Below, one piece after another: positions 33,449 to 41,700 of a stretch of 54,890 bases of DNA. Source of the DNA: DATLYH01 sp035575035 (GTDB taxonomy: Bacteria; Planctomycetota; Planctomycetia; Gemmatales; Gemmataceae). The DNA lies in contig DATLYH010000138.1 of the NCBI GenBank assembly GCA_035575035.1, forward strand, positions 1-54,890, read 5' to 3'. Under the pieces are notes generated by a model that had not been told where the DNA came from, made no database searches, and saw only the letters and a program-made list of their open reading frames with translations. Both the position numbers and the translations under genes were made by a program. Positions within the stretch are counted from its first letter, which is position 1. The number at the start of each line of letters is the position of its first letter.

Positions 33449-34639
33449 CTAGCAGTATAGCAAGAACGGCCGGCGCCGCTGCCGGAAAGCCTCTTCCTCT
33501 GCCTCCCAGGCGCGGGCGATCTCGGCCGGCGGCCGACCCGCCTCCAGGGCCCGGCGCTCGCGGTCGCTGCCGAAGAGCAGGTCAATGGCTAGCCGGTCGG
33601 CCACGAACTCGTAAGGCTCCCGCCGCCAGTCGAAGGAACCGCCCGACTCCTCCCGCAGAGCCGCCAGCACGGCCAGACCAGTCCGCACCGGCTGGAATGC
33701 CTCCCGATCGGTGACATGGATCTGCACACCGCCGCAGGTCCGACCGGCGAACTTGTGGAACGTCGGCCGAAACCAGACCGGCCGGAAGGCGACTCCCGGC
33801 AATCCCTCGTCATGCAGCCGACGGCGCAACCGGATCGCATCGACCCCCGGGGCGCCGCACAGCTCGAACGGCCGGGTAGTGCCGCGCCCCTCCGAAAGAT
33901 TGGTCCCCTCCAGCAGGCACTGCCCGGGGTAGACGAACGCGGTCTCGACCGTCGGCATGTTCGGCGACGGCAGCACCCAGGGAAGGCCGGTCTGGTCGAA
34001 GTCCAGGTCGCGCCGCCATCCTTCGCAGGCGATCACTTGCAGCTCTCCGCTCAGGCCGCGCTCCGCCTGGTAGAGCCGGGCCAGTTCGCCCAGTGTCATC
34101 CCATGCCGGGTGACGACCGGGTGCGGCCCGACGAAACTTTCGTAGCCCGGCTGCAAGAGCGGCCCTTCCACGGCAACGCCCCCCAGCGGGTTGGGCCGGT
34201 CGAGAACAACGGTCAGCATCTTCCGTCGCGCCGCCGCCTCCAGGCAGAAGAGCATGGTGGCCTGGAAGGTGTAATAGCGGCTGCCTACATCCTGCAAGTC
34301 GATCACCAGCGCGTCCAGGCCCCGGAGCTGCTCGTCGGTGGGCCGGAGGCTGTCCACGGTGTCGCCGTAAAGGCTGTAGACGCGCAATCCGGAAGAGGGG
34401 TCCTGCCCGTGGCCGACGCCGACCAGGTCCTGGGCCTCGCCCAGCAAACCATGCTCCGGGCCAAACAGGACCGCCAGGCGGACAGCGGGCGCCTGGGCCA
34501 ATAGCTCGGCGGCATGGCAGAATTGGGAATCAACCGCAGCAGGATGTGTCACCAGACCAACCTGCAAGCCCCGCAGCGGCGCGAACGACTGCGCGCAGAG
34601 GACCTCCAGGCCGGTGCGGACACAGGGGGCTCGGCTCAT
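33449..34639 (-). CDS. namZ: DUF1343 exo-beta-N-acetylmuramidase NamZ-like
   Basis: A 396-residue DUF1343 protein. Recognisable segments are GLQVGLVTHPAAVDS, LFGPEHGLLG, GLRVYSLYG, LDALVIDLQDVGSRYYTFQATM, LDRPNPLGG and PSPNMPTVETAFVYPGQCLLEGTNLSEGRGTT. Members of this family remove MurNAc from the non-reducing ends of peptidoglycan fragments (NamZ of Bacillus subtilis and Tannerella forsythia). Unlike those, no signal peptide is evident in this one: the start MSRAPCVRTGLEV is polar, so it may act in the cytoplasm or have a missed start. The ATG at 34639 directly follows the TAA of the PQQ gene (34640-34642), and the next gene starts two bases after its stop. Confidence 0.92.
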   Translation of the reverse strand: MSRAPCVRTGLEVLCAQSFAPLRGLQVGLVTHPAAVDSQFCHAAELLAQAPAVRLAVLFGPEHGLLGEAQDLVGVGHGQDPSSGLRVYSLYGDTVDSLRPTDEQLRGLDALVIDLQDVGSRYYTFQATMLFCLEAAARRKMLTVVLDRPNPLGGVAVEGPLLQPGYESFVGPHPVVTRHGMTLGELARLYQAERGLSGELQVIACEGWRRDLDFDQTGLPWVLPSPNMPTVETAFVYPGQCLLEGTNLSEGRGTTRPFELCGAPGVDAIRLRRRLHDEGLPGVAFRPVWFRPTFHKFAGRTCGGVQIHVTDREAFQPVRTGLAVLAALREESGGSFDWRREPYEFVADRLAIDLLFGSDRERRALEAGRPPAEIARAWEAEEEAFRQRRRPFLLYC

Positions 34640-36028
34640 TTACCGATTATCCTCCTGGGCCAGCGACACGCAGATGATCTTCTTGTCGTTGCGGGCATAG
34701 ACGCACTTGTTGGCGAAGGCGGGATGCGACCAGACGACCGGCCGCCGGGGCATGGTGTTAGTCGGCTCCAGGATGTTGGCCCGGCTGATTTCCTCGTACC
34801 CTTTTGGAGTCAGCCGGGCGAGGATCAGGTCCCCCTTCTCGTTGAACAGGATAAAGCGGTTGCCGTTGGGCACCAGAAAGGCGTTGCCCCAGCGGACCGA
34901 TTCGCCGGTGGTCGGCTGGTGCGTCTCCCAGAGGCGCTCGCCGGTGTCGGCCCGCAGGCAGCGCAGCTCGCCGTAGCTGCAAATGCCGTAAATGTAGCCG
35001 TCCTTGATCACCGGCGTCGGGATGATGCTGTGCAGCGTGTCAGTCAGCCGGGGCTGCTCGCTCTGGCTCTTGCCGCGCCAGAGTACGGTGGCGGTCGGCT
35101 GGCCCTTGTCGTCCTGGCCCAGCTTCAGCATCATCGAGCCATTGTAGAACGACGATACCAGCAACCGGTCGCCGGCCAGGCGCGGCATCGGCACGCTCAG
35201 GCCGGCGCGGACCTTGAACGGCACCGACCAGTAGACCTTGCCAGTCTCGGGGTCGAGGCCGTTGACCGCCTCGGGGTGCCAGATGATGAGCTGCCGTCGG
35301 CCGGCCACGTCGTAGATCACCGGCGGGGAGTAGCCCTGCTCGCGGGCATTCATCGACCGCCATAGCTCCTTGCCGGTGTCTTTGTGGAAGGCAACGGCGG
35401 TGCTGCCCGGCCCGCCGACCAGGCAGATCAGTTTGTCGCCGTCGAGCAGCGGATGGGCCGAGAAGCCCCACTGCTGGGCGGGAGCATCGTAGTCCTTCAT
35501 GAAGTTCTTCGACCAGATGACCGTCCCCTTGGCGGCCTCCAGGCAGTAGAGGTCGCCCATGGCGCCGAGGGTGTAAACTTTGCCGCCGCTGACCAGCGGC
35601 GTGGTCCGCGGCCCGCCCGGGTAGGCAATCTCGTAGGTGCAGTCGTACTCGTAGGTCCAGAGGACCCGGCCGGTCTTCTCGTCGAGGCAGAGGACGCGCT
35701 CCTTGCCGGGTAGTGCCGGACGGTCGAAGCCGCTTTCCGGGTTCTTGACGCCGGGGGCGAGGAGGCGATCAGTGATGTAGACCCGGCCGTTGGCCACCGC
35801 GGGGCCGGCGTAGCCGATGCCAACCGGCGTCTCCCAGCGGACGCGAGGGCCGCCGGGGGGGAATTTCTCCACCAGGCCGGTTTCGCGCCAGACGCCGTCG
35901 CGCTGCGGGCCCAGCCACTGCGGCCAGTCGTCGGCCCGCGCGACCGCCAGCCCCAGCACCGCCAGCACCGCCAGTCCCAGACCATGCCGACCAAGGCCCC
36001 GACCTGTCCAGTGAATCACTCGTCGCAT
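34640..36028 (-). CDS. Secreted PQQ-type beta-propeller protein (BamB-like repeats)
   Basis: A 462-residue exported protein read from the ATG at 36028, chosen because GGGAGGCGAGGA lies directly upstream; the open frame extends to 36088. The signal peptide is about residues 1-32 (LGLAVLAVLGLAVARAD). The rest is a propeller of PQQ-like blades: DDWPQWLGPQRDGVWRE, KRVLCLDEKTGRVLWTYEY, GDLYCLEAAKGTVIWSK, TGKELWRS, ETGKVYWSVP, ADTGERLWETHQ. Planctomycetes carry many of these proteins; whether PQQ is bound is unclear since most in the family only share the fold. It is the first gene of the MurNAc operon (stop and next start adjacent), so it may take part in peptidoglycan fragment handling. Confidence 0.85.
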   Translation of the reverse strand: MRRVIHWTGRGLGRHGLGLAVLAVLGLAVARADDWPQWLGPQRDGVWRETGLVEKFPPGGPRVRWETPVGIGYAGPAVANGRVYITDRLLAPGVKNPESGFDRPALPGKERVLCLDEKTGRVLWTYEYDCTYEIAYPGGPRTTPLVSGGKVYTLGAMGDLYCLEAAKGTVIWSKNFMKDYDAPAQQWGFSAHPLLDGDKLICLVGGPGSTAVAFHKDTGKELWRSMNAREQGYSPPVIYDVAGRRQLIIWHPEAVNGLDPETGKVYWSVPFKVRAGLSVPMPRLAGDRLLVSSFYNGSMMLKLGQDDKGQPTATVLWRGKSQSEQPRLTDTLHSIIPTPVIKDGYIYGICSYGELRCLRADTGERLWETHQPTTGESVRWGNAFLVPNGNRFILFNEKGDLILARLTPKGYEEISRANILEPTNTMPRRPVVWSHPAFANKCVYARNDKKIICVSLAQEDNR

Positions 36029-36086
36029 TCCTCGCCTCCCGGTGGGATGAAACTTTGACCCTTGGTTGAGCCCCGCGCGGGTGGGC

Positions 36087-36150
36087 ACGGCCCCTTCATC
36101 CCTACTCCTTTCCCCCTCCGAGGGGTAGGGGGGTGAGGGGGTGCGCGGGG
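36087..36150. repeat. C-rich/G-rich intergenic tract with imperfect palindrome
   Basis: A CCCTAC/CCCCCTC tract on the left faces GAGGGGTAGGGGGG on the right (about 36101-36145). It resembles the tract at 16066-16107. It lies upstream of the PQQ gene, and its role is unknown. Confidence 0.4.
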
Positions 36151-36202
36151 TCCTGTCACTATCCCTGGTCGGCGCTGGAAATGCAACGGAAAGGTCAATC
36201 CG

Positions 36203-36261
36203 TTTAGCTATGAGCCTCCGGCGAGCACGCCCGGCGCGCTCACCGGAGGCTCACGGCTAAA
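36203..36261 (-). terminator. Long imperfect hairpin after the anti-sigma gene
   Basis: 36203-36226 pairs with 36238-36261 over about 24 positions with one G-T pair and two mismatches; the loop is 11 bases. On the minus strand it starts about 11 bases after the anti-sigma stop at 36272. The AT ends give a weak T-tract (TTT/AAA). A terminator between the sigma operon and the PQQ operon is the simplest reading. Confidence 0.6.
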
Positions 36262-36271
36262 TCAGCGCCGG

Positions 36272-37036
36272 TCAGGCGGCGGCCTGGACCTTGGCGGACT
36301 GGCTGACGCGCTGCTGCGGCGGGTCGTTGGTCAGGAAGCGCTGGAGCGATTCGCCCGTGTAAATGATCACGTAGGCAAAGTCCGGGCGCTGCTCGTCGCG
36401 CCAGACTGCGACCGACTGGCCGCCGCTGTTGGCCGGACGGTCGCGGAACAAGGCGTCGAGGTTGAAGTCCTTGCCGGAGATGATGTAGACACGGGCGCGG
36501 TGCGGACCCTCGACGAACACCAACAGCGGCACCGCCTTGCCCTGGACCTTGACCAGGTCGTAATGGGCCAACAGAGCGTAGTTGAACCGGTCCGGGGCCA
36601 CGATGACCCGGCCGCGTTCGCCGAAGTATTCCTCGATCCGCTCGCGGCTGGGCATGTTGAGCAGGTAATTCTCGTCGCGGAGCTGCACCAGGTCGAGGGC
36701 AGGCGGCTCGCGGGGAACCCAGTTGAATGCCAGCCAGACGACCACTGCCAGGATCGCGGCGGCGACCGCGAGGCGGACAATCCAGGCCACCCCCCGGCGG
36801 TGACGGCGGCCGCGCTCCGCCGCCAACCGATCGAGCAGCCGGCGGCGCAGTCCCTCCGGCACGGCCACGTCCCGGATGGCCCGGCCAAGGTGTTCATCGA
36901 GGCGGCGTTCGGCCTGGGCCAGCGCCTCACACTCGGGGCAGCGGGCAAGGTGGCTTTCCAAGGCCAATGCCTCGTCCGGGTCAAGTTCCCGGGGGCGAGC
37001 GAAGTCGAGCAGCAGTCGGGCGGTCTTACAATCCAT
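36272..37036 (-). CDS. Membrane-bound anti-sigma factor with zinc-finger N-terminus
   Basis: A 254-residue protein. The N-terminal 60 residues hold the zf-HC2 anti-sigma pattern, with Cys3 and HLARCPECEA (HxxxCxxC) for zinc. A single membrane helix lies at about 84-106 (IVRLAVAAAILAVVVWLAFNWV). The C-terminal part, outside the membrane, contains VIVAPDRFNYALLAHYDLVKVQGKAVPLLVF, followed by RVYIISGKDFNLDALF, and is not a domain I can name. It would hold the adjacent ECF sigma factor inactive until a signal in the envelope. It overlaps the sigma gene by 11 bases, as usual for such pairs. Confidence 0.9.
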   Translation of the reverse strand: MDCKTARLLLDFARPRELDPDEALALESHLARCPECEALAQAERRLDEHLGRAIRDVAVPEGLRRRLLDRLAAERGRRHRRGVAWIVRLAVAAAILAVVVWLAFNWVPREPPALDLVQLRDENYLLNMPSRERIEEYFGERGRVIVAPDRFNYALLAHYDLVKVQGKAVPLLVFVEGPHRARVYIISGKDFNLDALFRDRPANSGGQSVAVWRDEQRPDFAYVIIYTGESLQRFLTNDPPQQRVSQSAKVQAAA

Positions 37037-37574
37037 CGGGAGTCGCCCTCCTCGGGCCGCCGCTTACCGCCAGCGGCGCCGGCGGCAGCAGCCGGTTGCG
37101 GAGGTAAGCCTTGGCCCGCGCCAACCGCGACATCACCGTCCCCAACGGCAGGTCCATCTGCTCGGCAATATCGCGGTAACTGAAGTCCTCGAAATAATAC
37201 AAGATGACCGGCGTTCGGAACGCTTCGGGCAGTTCATTGAGGGCCTGCTGCAATCGTTCGGGGGCGATCTCGGGGAGAGGTTCCGGCGCCGCTTCGGCCA
37301 ACTCGCCCACGCCGTCCAGCGAGACGCACGGCTGCTGCCTCTCGGCGCGGGCGCGGTGCAGGTAGACGTTGCGCAGGATGCTAAACAGCCACGCCTTGGC
37401 CCGGTCCCAGTCGCGCAGCTGGGACAGGTTGGCCTGGGCCTTGCAAAAGGCTTCCTGGGTCAGGTCCTCGGCATCCGGGGCCGACCCGCTCAGCCGGTAG
37501 GCGTAGCGGTACAGCGCCTGGTAATGGTCGTCTACCAGCCTCTCCACAGTCCGTTGTTTGGCGGGCAAACTCAT
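37026..37574 (-). CDS. ECF-type RNA polymerase sigma factor
   Basis: A 182-residue sigma70-family factor of the extracytoplasmic function type. Region 2 is at about 12-80 (DDHYQALYRYAYRLSGSAPDAEDLTQEAFCKAQ, DRAKAWLFSILRNVYLHRAR), and region 4 at about 110-165 (LQQALNELPEAFRTPVILYYFEDFSYRDIAEQMDLPLGTVMSRLARAKAYLR) with a helix-turn-helix. No extra domain is present. It is transcribed together with its anti-sigma factor and probably directs its own promoter; a TCGGGAATAA sequence lies 42-51 bases upstream (37616-37625) and is repeated outward-facing at 37858-37867. Confidence 0.93.
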   Translation of the reverse strand: MSLPAKQRTVERLVDDHYQALYRYAYRLSGSAPDAEDLTQEAFCKAQANLSQLRDWDRAKAWLFSILRNVYLHRARAERQQPCVSLDGVGELAEAAPEPLPEIAPERLQQALNELPEAFRTPVILYYFEDFSYRDIAEQMDLPLGTVMSRLARAKAYLRNRLLPPAPLAVSGGPRRATPDGL

Positions 37575-37964
37575 GGCGCAGAGCCCTCAAGAAGCATGAA
37601 CCCCGGCCGGACGTTTTATTCCCGAAAAGCGGCAACTCGACTCCCCGACAGCTCGACCGGAGCCAAGCCGGCCTCGCCGGAGAGACGGACCGTTGCGGCC
37701 CGGGCATGGACAAAGGACCATTCCACCACCTCACTCGGCGGAAAAGTCAAGGTACGCAATCGGCCGTCCTTCTGCCAGTGTAAACGGGGCCGGCTTCCTG
37801 GCAACCACTTTATGGGCAACGCTCGGCCGGACCGTCTGTTGAGGCCGGCTCAAAACGTCGGGAATAATCGGCCGCCCGGCGCATCCTATCAGGTGGACCG
37901 CCGCCGCCGGGGCGGACGGCTACTGTCCATGAGTCCACTATTACAAGGAAAGGACGGTTCCACT
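37575..37964. promoter_or_regulatory. 390-base divergent regulatory region with paired TCGGGAATAA motifs
   Basis: The minus-strand copy of TCGGGAATAA is at 37616-37625, 42 bases before the sigma gene; the plus-strand copy is at 37858-37867, 98 bases before the lipoprotein start. They point away from each other. A sigma-factor -35 type element is possible. A minus-strand frame of 67 codons (37616-37819) lies between them, without a ribosome binding site or recognisable family, and I do not call it a gene. Confidence 0.4.
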
Positions 37965-38201
37965 GTGAAGAAACTCCTCGCGTTGATGATTATCTTCAGC
38001 TTGGTCTTCCTGACGACCGGCTGCCCCAGCGCTACCACGCCGACGAAGAAGTCAACACCGCCCGCCACTGAGAAGAAGCCCGAGGAAAAGCAGCCTGAGG
38101 AAAAGAAGCCAGAAGAGAAGAAGCCCGAGGAAAAGAAGCCAGAAGAGAAGAAGCCCGAGGAAAAGCAGCCTGAGGAAAAGAAGCCGGAAGAGAAGAAGTA
38201 A
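37965..38201 (+). CDS. Tiny lipoprotein with Lys-Pro-Glu repeats
   Basis: A 78-residue protein from the GTG at 37965, preceded by AAGGAAAGGA at a good distance. A lipoprotein signal (VKKLLALMIIFSLVFLTTGC) ends in the lipobox LTTGC with Cys20. The mature part is TATPTK-like polar residues and then about nine repeats of the unit KKPEEK or KQPEEK, a low-complexity, highly charged rod. Such tails can reach through the cell wall or bind polyanions; the role is unknown. A second, shorter paralogue follows at 38407. The pair is divergent from the ECF sigma operon, and its promoter region carries the shared motif at 37858. Confidence 0.8.
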   Translation: MKKLLALMIIFSLVFLTTGCPSATTPTKKSTPPATEKKPEEKQPEEKKPEEKKPEEKKPEEKKPEEKQPEEKKPEEKK

Positions 38202-38279
38202 CCGGTCAGCGAATCCCTCCAGGAAGGGACGGAGTGAACAACCTTTCCGGTCCAGCTGGGAGGCATTGCTGTAACAAAA

Positions 38280-38363
38280 CCGGAGAGGAATGGTGCCCTC
38301 CTTGCCATACAAGGAGGGTTCGTCCCTCTCCGGCCCTCCGGTACATGACGGGATGCCGGAGGG
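38280..38363 (+). ncRNA. Structured intergenic RNA candidate between the two lipoprotein genes
   Basis: Three perfect helices lie in series: an outer stem 38280-38288 with 38325-38333 (9 bp), an inner stem 38296-38304 with 38310-38318 (9 bp, 5-base loop), and a neighbouring stem 38334-38341 with 38356-38363 (8 bp). It lies 44 bases before the next lipoprotein start. It could be an mRNA leader or processing element; no known class is recognised. Confidence 0.45.
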
Positions 38364-38406
38364 ATAAGTTGGTCATCAATTCTCCAAAAGAAAGGATGGG
38401 TTGATT

Positions 38407-38529
38407 GTGAAAAAGCTGCTCGCACTGCTCCTCTTCGTTGGGCTCGTCGCTGGCCTCACGGGTTGCGGCTCGAGCACCACGCCGGCGAAGACAACCCCCA
38501 CGCCCCAGAGCGGAACTCCCGCGAAGTAA
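38407..38529 (+). CDS. Tiny lipoprotein, paralogue of the upstream gene
   Basis: A 40-residue protein from the GTG at 38407 (TTG at 38401 is in frame but less well placed), with AAAGAAAGGA upstream. It begins VKKLLALLLFVGLVAGLTGC, very close to the signal of the previous gene, with lipobox LTGC and Cys at residue 20. The mature part is only 20 residues, GSSTTPAKTTPTPQSGTPAK, polar and Thr/Pro-rich. The similar leader and signal suggest duplication followed by change of the tail. It is probably a small outer-membrane or periplasmic lipoprotein. A strong terminator follows at 38677. Confidence 0.65.
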   Translation: MKKLLALLLFVGLVAGLTGCGSSTTPAKTTPTPQSGTPAK

Positions 38530-38676
38530 GCGGTCCCAACCAGGTCTGTTCTGTAGCGCAGAATCGAGGGGGCTGAGTTGGTAGCTCCGGCGTGACACAG
38601 TTGGGGGGACTGTCCGTCAACTGCCCTGAAGGCAACATGTCCGGCAACATCCTTTGCCCTCTCTGACAAATGAAAG

Positions 38677-38712
38677 GAGCCGGCCGTACAAAAGACGGCC
38701 GGCTCTTTTTTT
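38677..38712 (+). terminator. Intrinsic terminator
   Basis: An 11-bp perfect stem, 38677-38687 with 38695-38705, encloses a 7-base loop and is followed by seven T at 38706-38712. It ends the plus-strand lipoprotein transcript and faces the stop of the minus-strand BNR gene at 38745. Confidence 0.92.
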
Positions 38713-38744
38713 AGAGATGTCCGAGCGGTAACTGTCCCCTGCGG

Positions 38745-41700
38745 TCACCGGTCGAGGTCTTCCTCTTCCTCGTCCTCGTCAGCGGTGATGGGCCGCTGTG
38801 CTGCGGGGTCGCCTTCCACGCGCACCGTCTGGGTAAACTCCTTGCCGTCCACGGTCAGCACCACCTTGTAGACGCCGGAAGCAACCGGACGGCCGGCGAA
38901 ACCGCCAAAGCCACCCGGTCCGCGCGGCGGCTCGGTTTCACTCTCAGTGGGGGGCTGGCCGGCGGGGGGTTGGCCGGCAGGCTGCCGACCGATGCCGGCT
39001 GGGGGCCGGCCGCCGATGCCGCCGGGACGACCCGACCGCTCCGGGGAGGCCGTCAGGTCCCACACCACCCGGTGCAGGCCGGGCTCGGTGTTGGTCCGTA
39101 GTTCGCGCACCGTCTTGCCCTCGATGTCCACCACCTTCAGGCTGACCTTGCCCGCCTTCTTCGCCAAGCTGTAGTAGAGCTGCGCCCCCGACGGCGGATT
39201 CTGGCCGACAAAGCGGCGGTTGGTGCCGCCCCGTCGCGGCTCCGGTTGCCAGCGCACCGCCGTGTTCGGCTTGAACAGGTGGGCCGAGGCCGTCAGCACC
39301 TCCTTGGTCGCCTGCCGCAAGGGCGTCACGTCCAAAATCCAGAGGCTCCGGCCGTGGGTAGCAGCCACGATCTCGCCCGCCGTCGGATGGACAGCGAACT
39401 CATGGATCGCCACCGTCGGCAGGTTATTGTTGATCTTCACCCACGACTCACCACGGTTGACTGAGGCCCAGGCGGCAAACTCGGTCCCCAGGTAGAGGAG
39501 GTTCTCATTCTGGATGTCCTCACGCAGGCAGCGGGTCGAGCCCCACGGCAGATTGGCCCGCAGCGACTTCCACGTCTTGCCGAAGTCCTCCGTGACGTAG
39601 ACATACGGCTCGTCGTCATCGGAGCGGTGGCCGTCAAAGACGACGTAAGCCCGTCCCTCGGCGAAGCGCGAGGCCTCGATGGTGGCAACCCAGCGTGGTC
39701 CCGGCAGGCCGACATTCTGGATGACGCTGGTCCAGTTGACGCCGCCGTCGCGGGTCACCCACAAGGCGCCGTCGTCGGTGCCGACCCAGAGGACGTTCGG
39801 GTTGCGGGGCGACTCGGCCAATGCGGTGGCGCTGCCGCGCGGCGTGGCGGTGATCTCCGGCGAGATCGGCCGCAGATCATTGCCCCGGTCGAGCGAGCGG
39901 AAGACATAGTTGCCGGCGCAGTAGTAGATCCGCGAGTTGTGGTGCGAGAGGATGAACGGCGAGTTCCAGTTAAAGCGGAGCCGCTTGCCTGGCTCGACCG
40001 GCCGCGGCCGGAAAGAGGCCCGCTCGCCGGTGCGGAGGTTATAGCGGCTGAAATTGCCGTTCTGACTCTCGACGTAGATCTGGTCGGGGTCGTTCGGATC
40101 GACCCGGCAAACGAAGCCGTCGCCGCCGCCGACCGAGATCCAGTCCTCGTTGATCGGCCCGCCCGGACTGCGCGTCCGGCTGGGGCCGCCCCAGCTGCCG
40201 TTATCTTGCAGGCCGCCGTACACCTTGTAGTTCAAACGGCTATCGACCGCCACATGATAGAACTGGCCGATGGCCAGGTGGTTGAGATGGTCCCAGTGGC
40301 CGCCGCGGTCGTAGCTGACGTAAAAGCCGCCGTCGGTGCCGATGATCAGGTGGCGGCCATCCTTGGGGTTGATCCACAGGGCGTGGCCGTCGGCATGGAC
40401 GCCGCCGCCGAAGCCGCCGCCGGTCCGACCGGTTTCACGACCGAAGCCGCCGCCCCGGCCAAGGTCGGCCGTGAAGGTCTTGCCGCCGTCCGATGAGCGG
40501 TACTGCGACACCCCCAGGACATAAACATAGCGGTCATCGCTGGGATCGACCCGGATCTGGCTGAAGTACATCGGCCGGGGGTTCAGGCTGTTGACGCGGA
40601 CCCAGGTTTCACCGCCGTCGTTGGAGCGGAAAACGCCGCCGGACTGGTAGCCCTCGGCCCCCTGCTCGTGCTGGACGTTCTCCTCCTGGCCGCCCAGACT
40701 GGCTCCGTACGGCCGTCGGGTTGCTGTAGCGCCAACGGTCAGCACGATCTCCTTCATCTCGGTGCCGCGTTGCACGCTCAGAGTGACCTTCTCCCCTTCC
40801 TTGCGCCGCTGGAGCCGCTCGAGGAGTTGCTGATAGCCGGTGATCGGCTCCTTTTCCAGTGCCTTGACGATATCCCCTTCCTGGAGCCCGGCCCGGTCGG
40901 CCGCGCCATCGTCAATGACGCGTGTCAGACGGGCGCCTCCCTCGACATCCTCGCCGGCAGCGCCCAGAACCGCCATGCTGGCGATACCGCCCCCGCCTCC
41001 GCCGGGACCGCCGCGCTGCTGAACGCCTACCCGGGTTTCCAGGGCCACGGTGACATCGCTGGGCTGCTGGTTGCGGAGCACGCTGAAGGTCAACTTCTGC
41101 CCGGGACGGATTTCGCGGAGCAAATTGTTGAGCGCCGCCACCGTATTGACCTCCTTGCCGTTGACCGCCTTGATGAGGTCGCCGGCCTTCAACCCCGCCT
41201 TGCCGGCCGGGCCCTCCGGATGGACTCCCTTCAGTTCAAGGCCGCCGTCGGTCCGGTCGGCCGAGGCACGGAGGGCGGTGATCCGCGGCGGGCCCGTACC
41301 TACCCTTTCCGTGTCAATGATGGCATAGACCACGTTGGGGTCCTTGCGGTACCAATCAAGGCCGATGCGCCCCAGGTTGCAGGTCGGCAGGCCGGCGGTG
41401 AGCTTCTTCCAGCTCTTGCCGCCGTCGGTCGTCTTGTACAGGGCGGTGCCGGGGGCGTGTGTCTTGGCCGGGCCGTACTGGTCCCCATCAACCCGGCCGA
41501 AGAAACCGTCAAACTGGTCGCGCTGCCGCTCCCAGGTGGCGACGATCAGTGTCTCCGGATCGGTCGGATGCATCCGCATGTCGATGACGCCGGTCTTGTC
41601 ATCGATGTAGAGGACCTTCTGCCAGGTCTGGCCGCCATCGGTGGTCTTGAACAGGCCGCGCTCCGGGTTGGGGCCATAGAGCCGGCCTAGGGCGCCAACA

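Noticed and set aside
37616..37819. 67-codon minus-strand frame upstream of the ECF sigma gene
   Set aside because: No ribosome binding site seen and it lies in the divergent promoter region; no recognisable product.
38070..38198. Repetitive DNA at the first lipoprotein gene considered as a CRISPR or satellite
   Set aside because: It is explained by the KPEEK-like protein repeats in a frame with start, signal peptide and stop.
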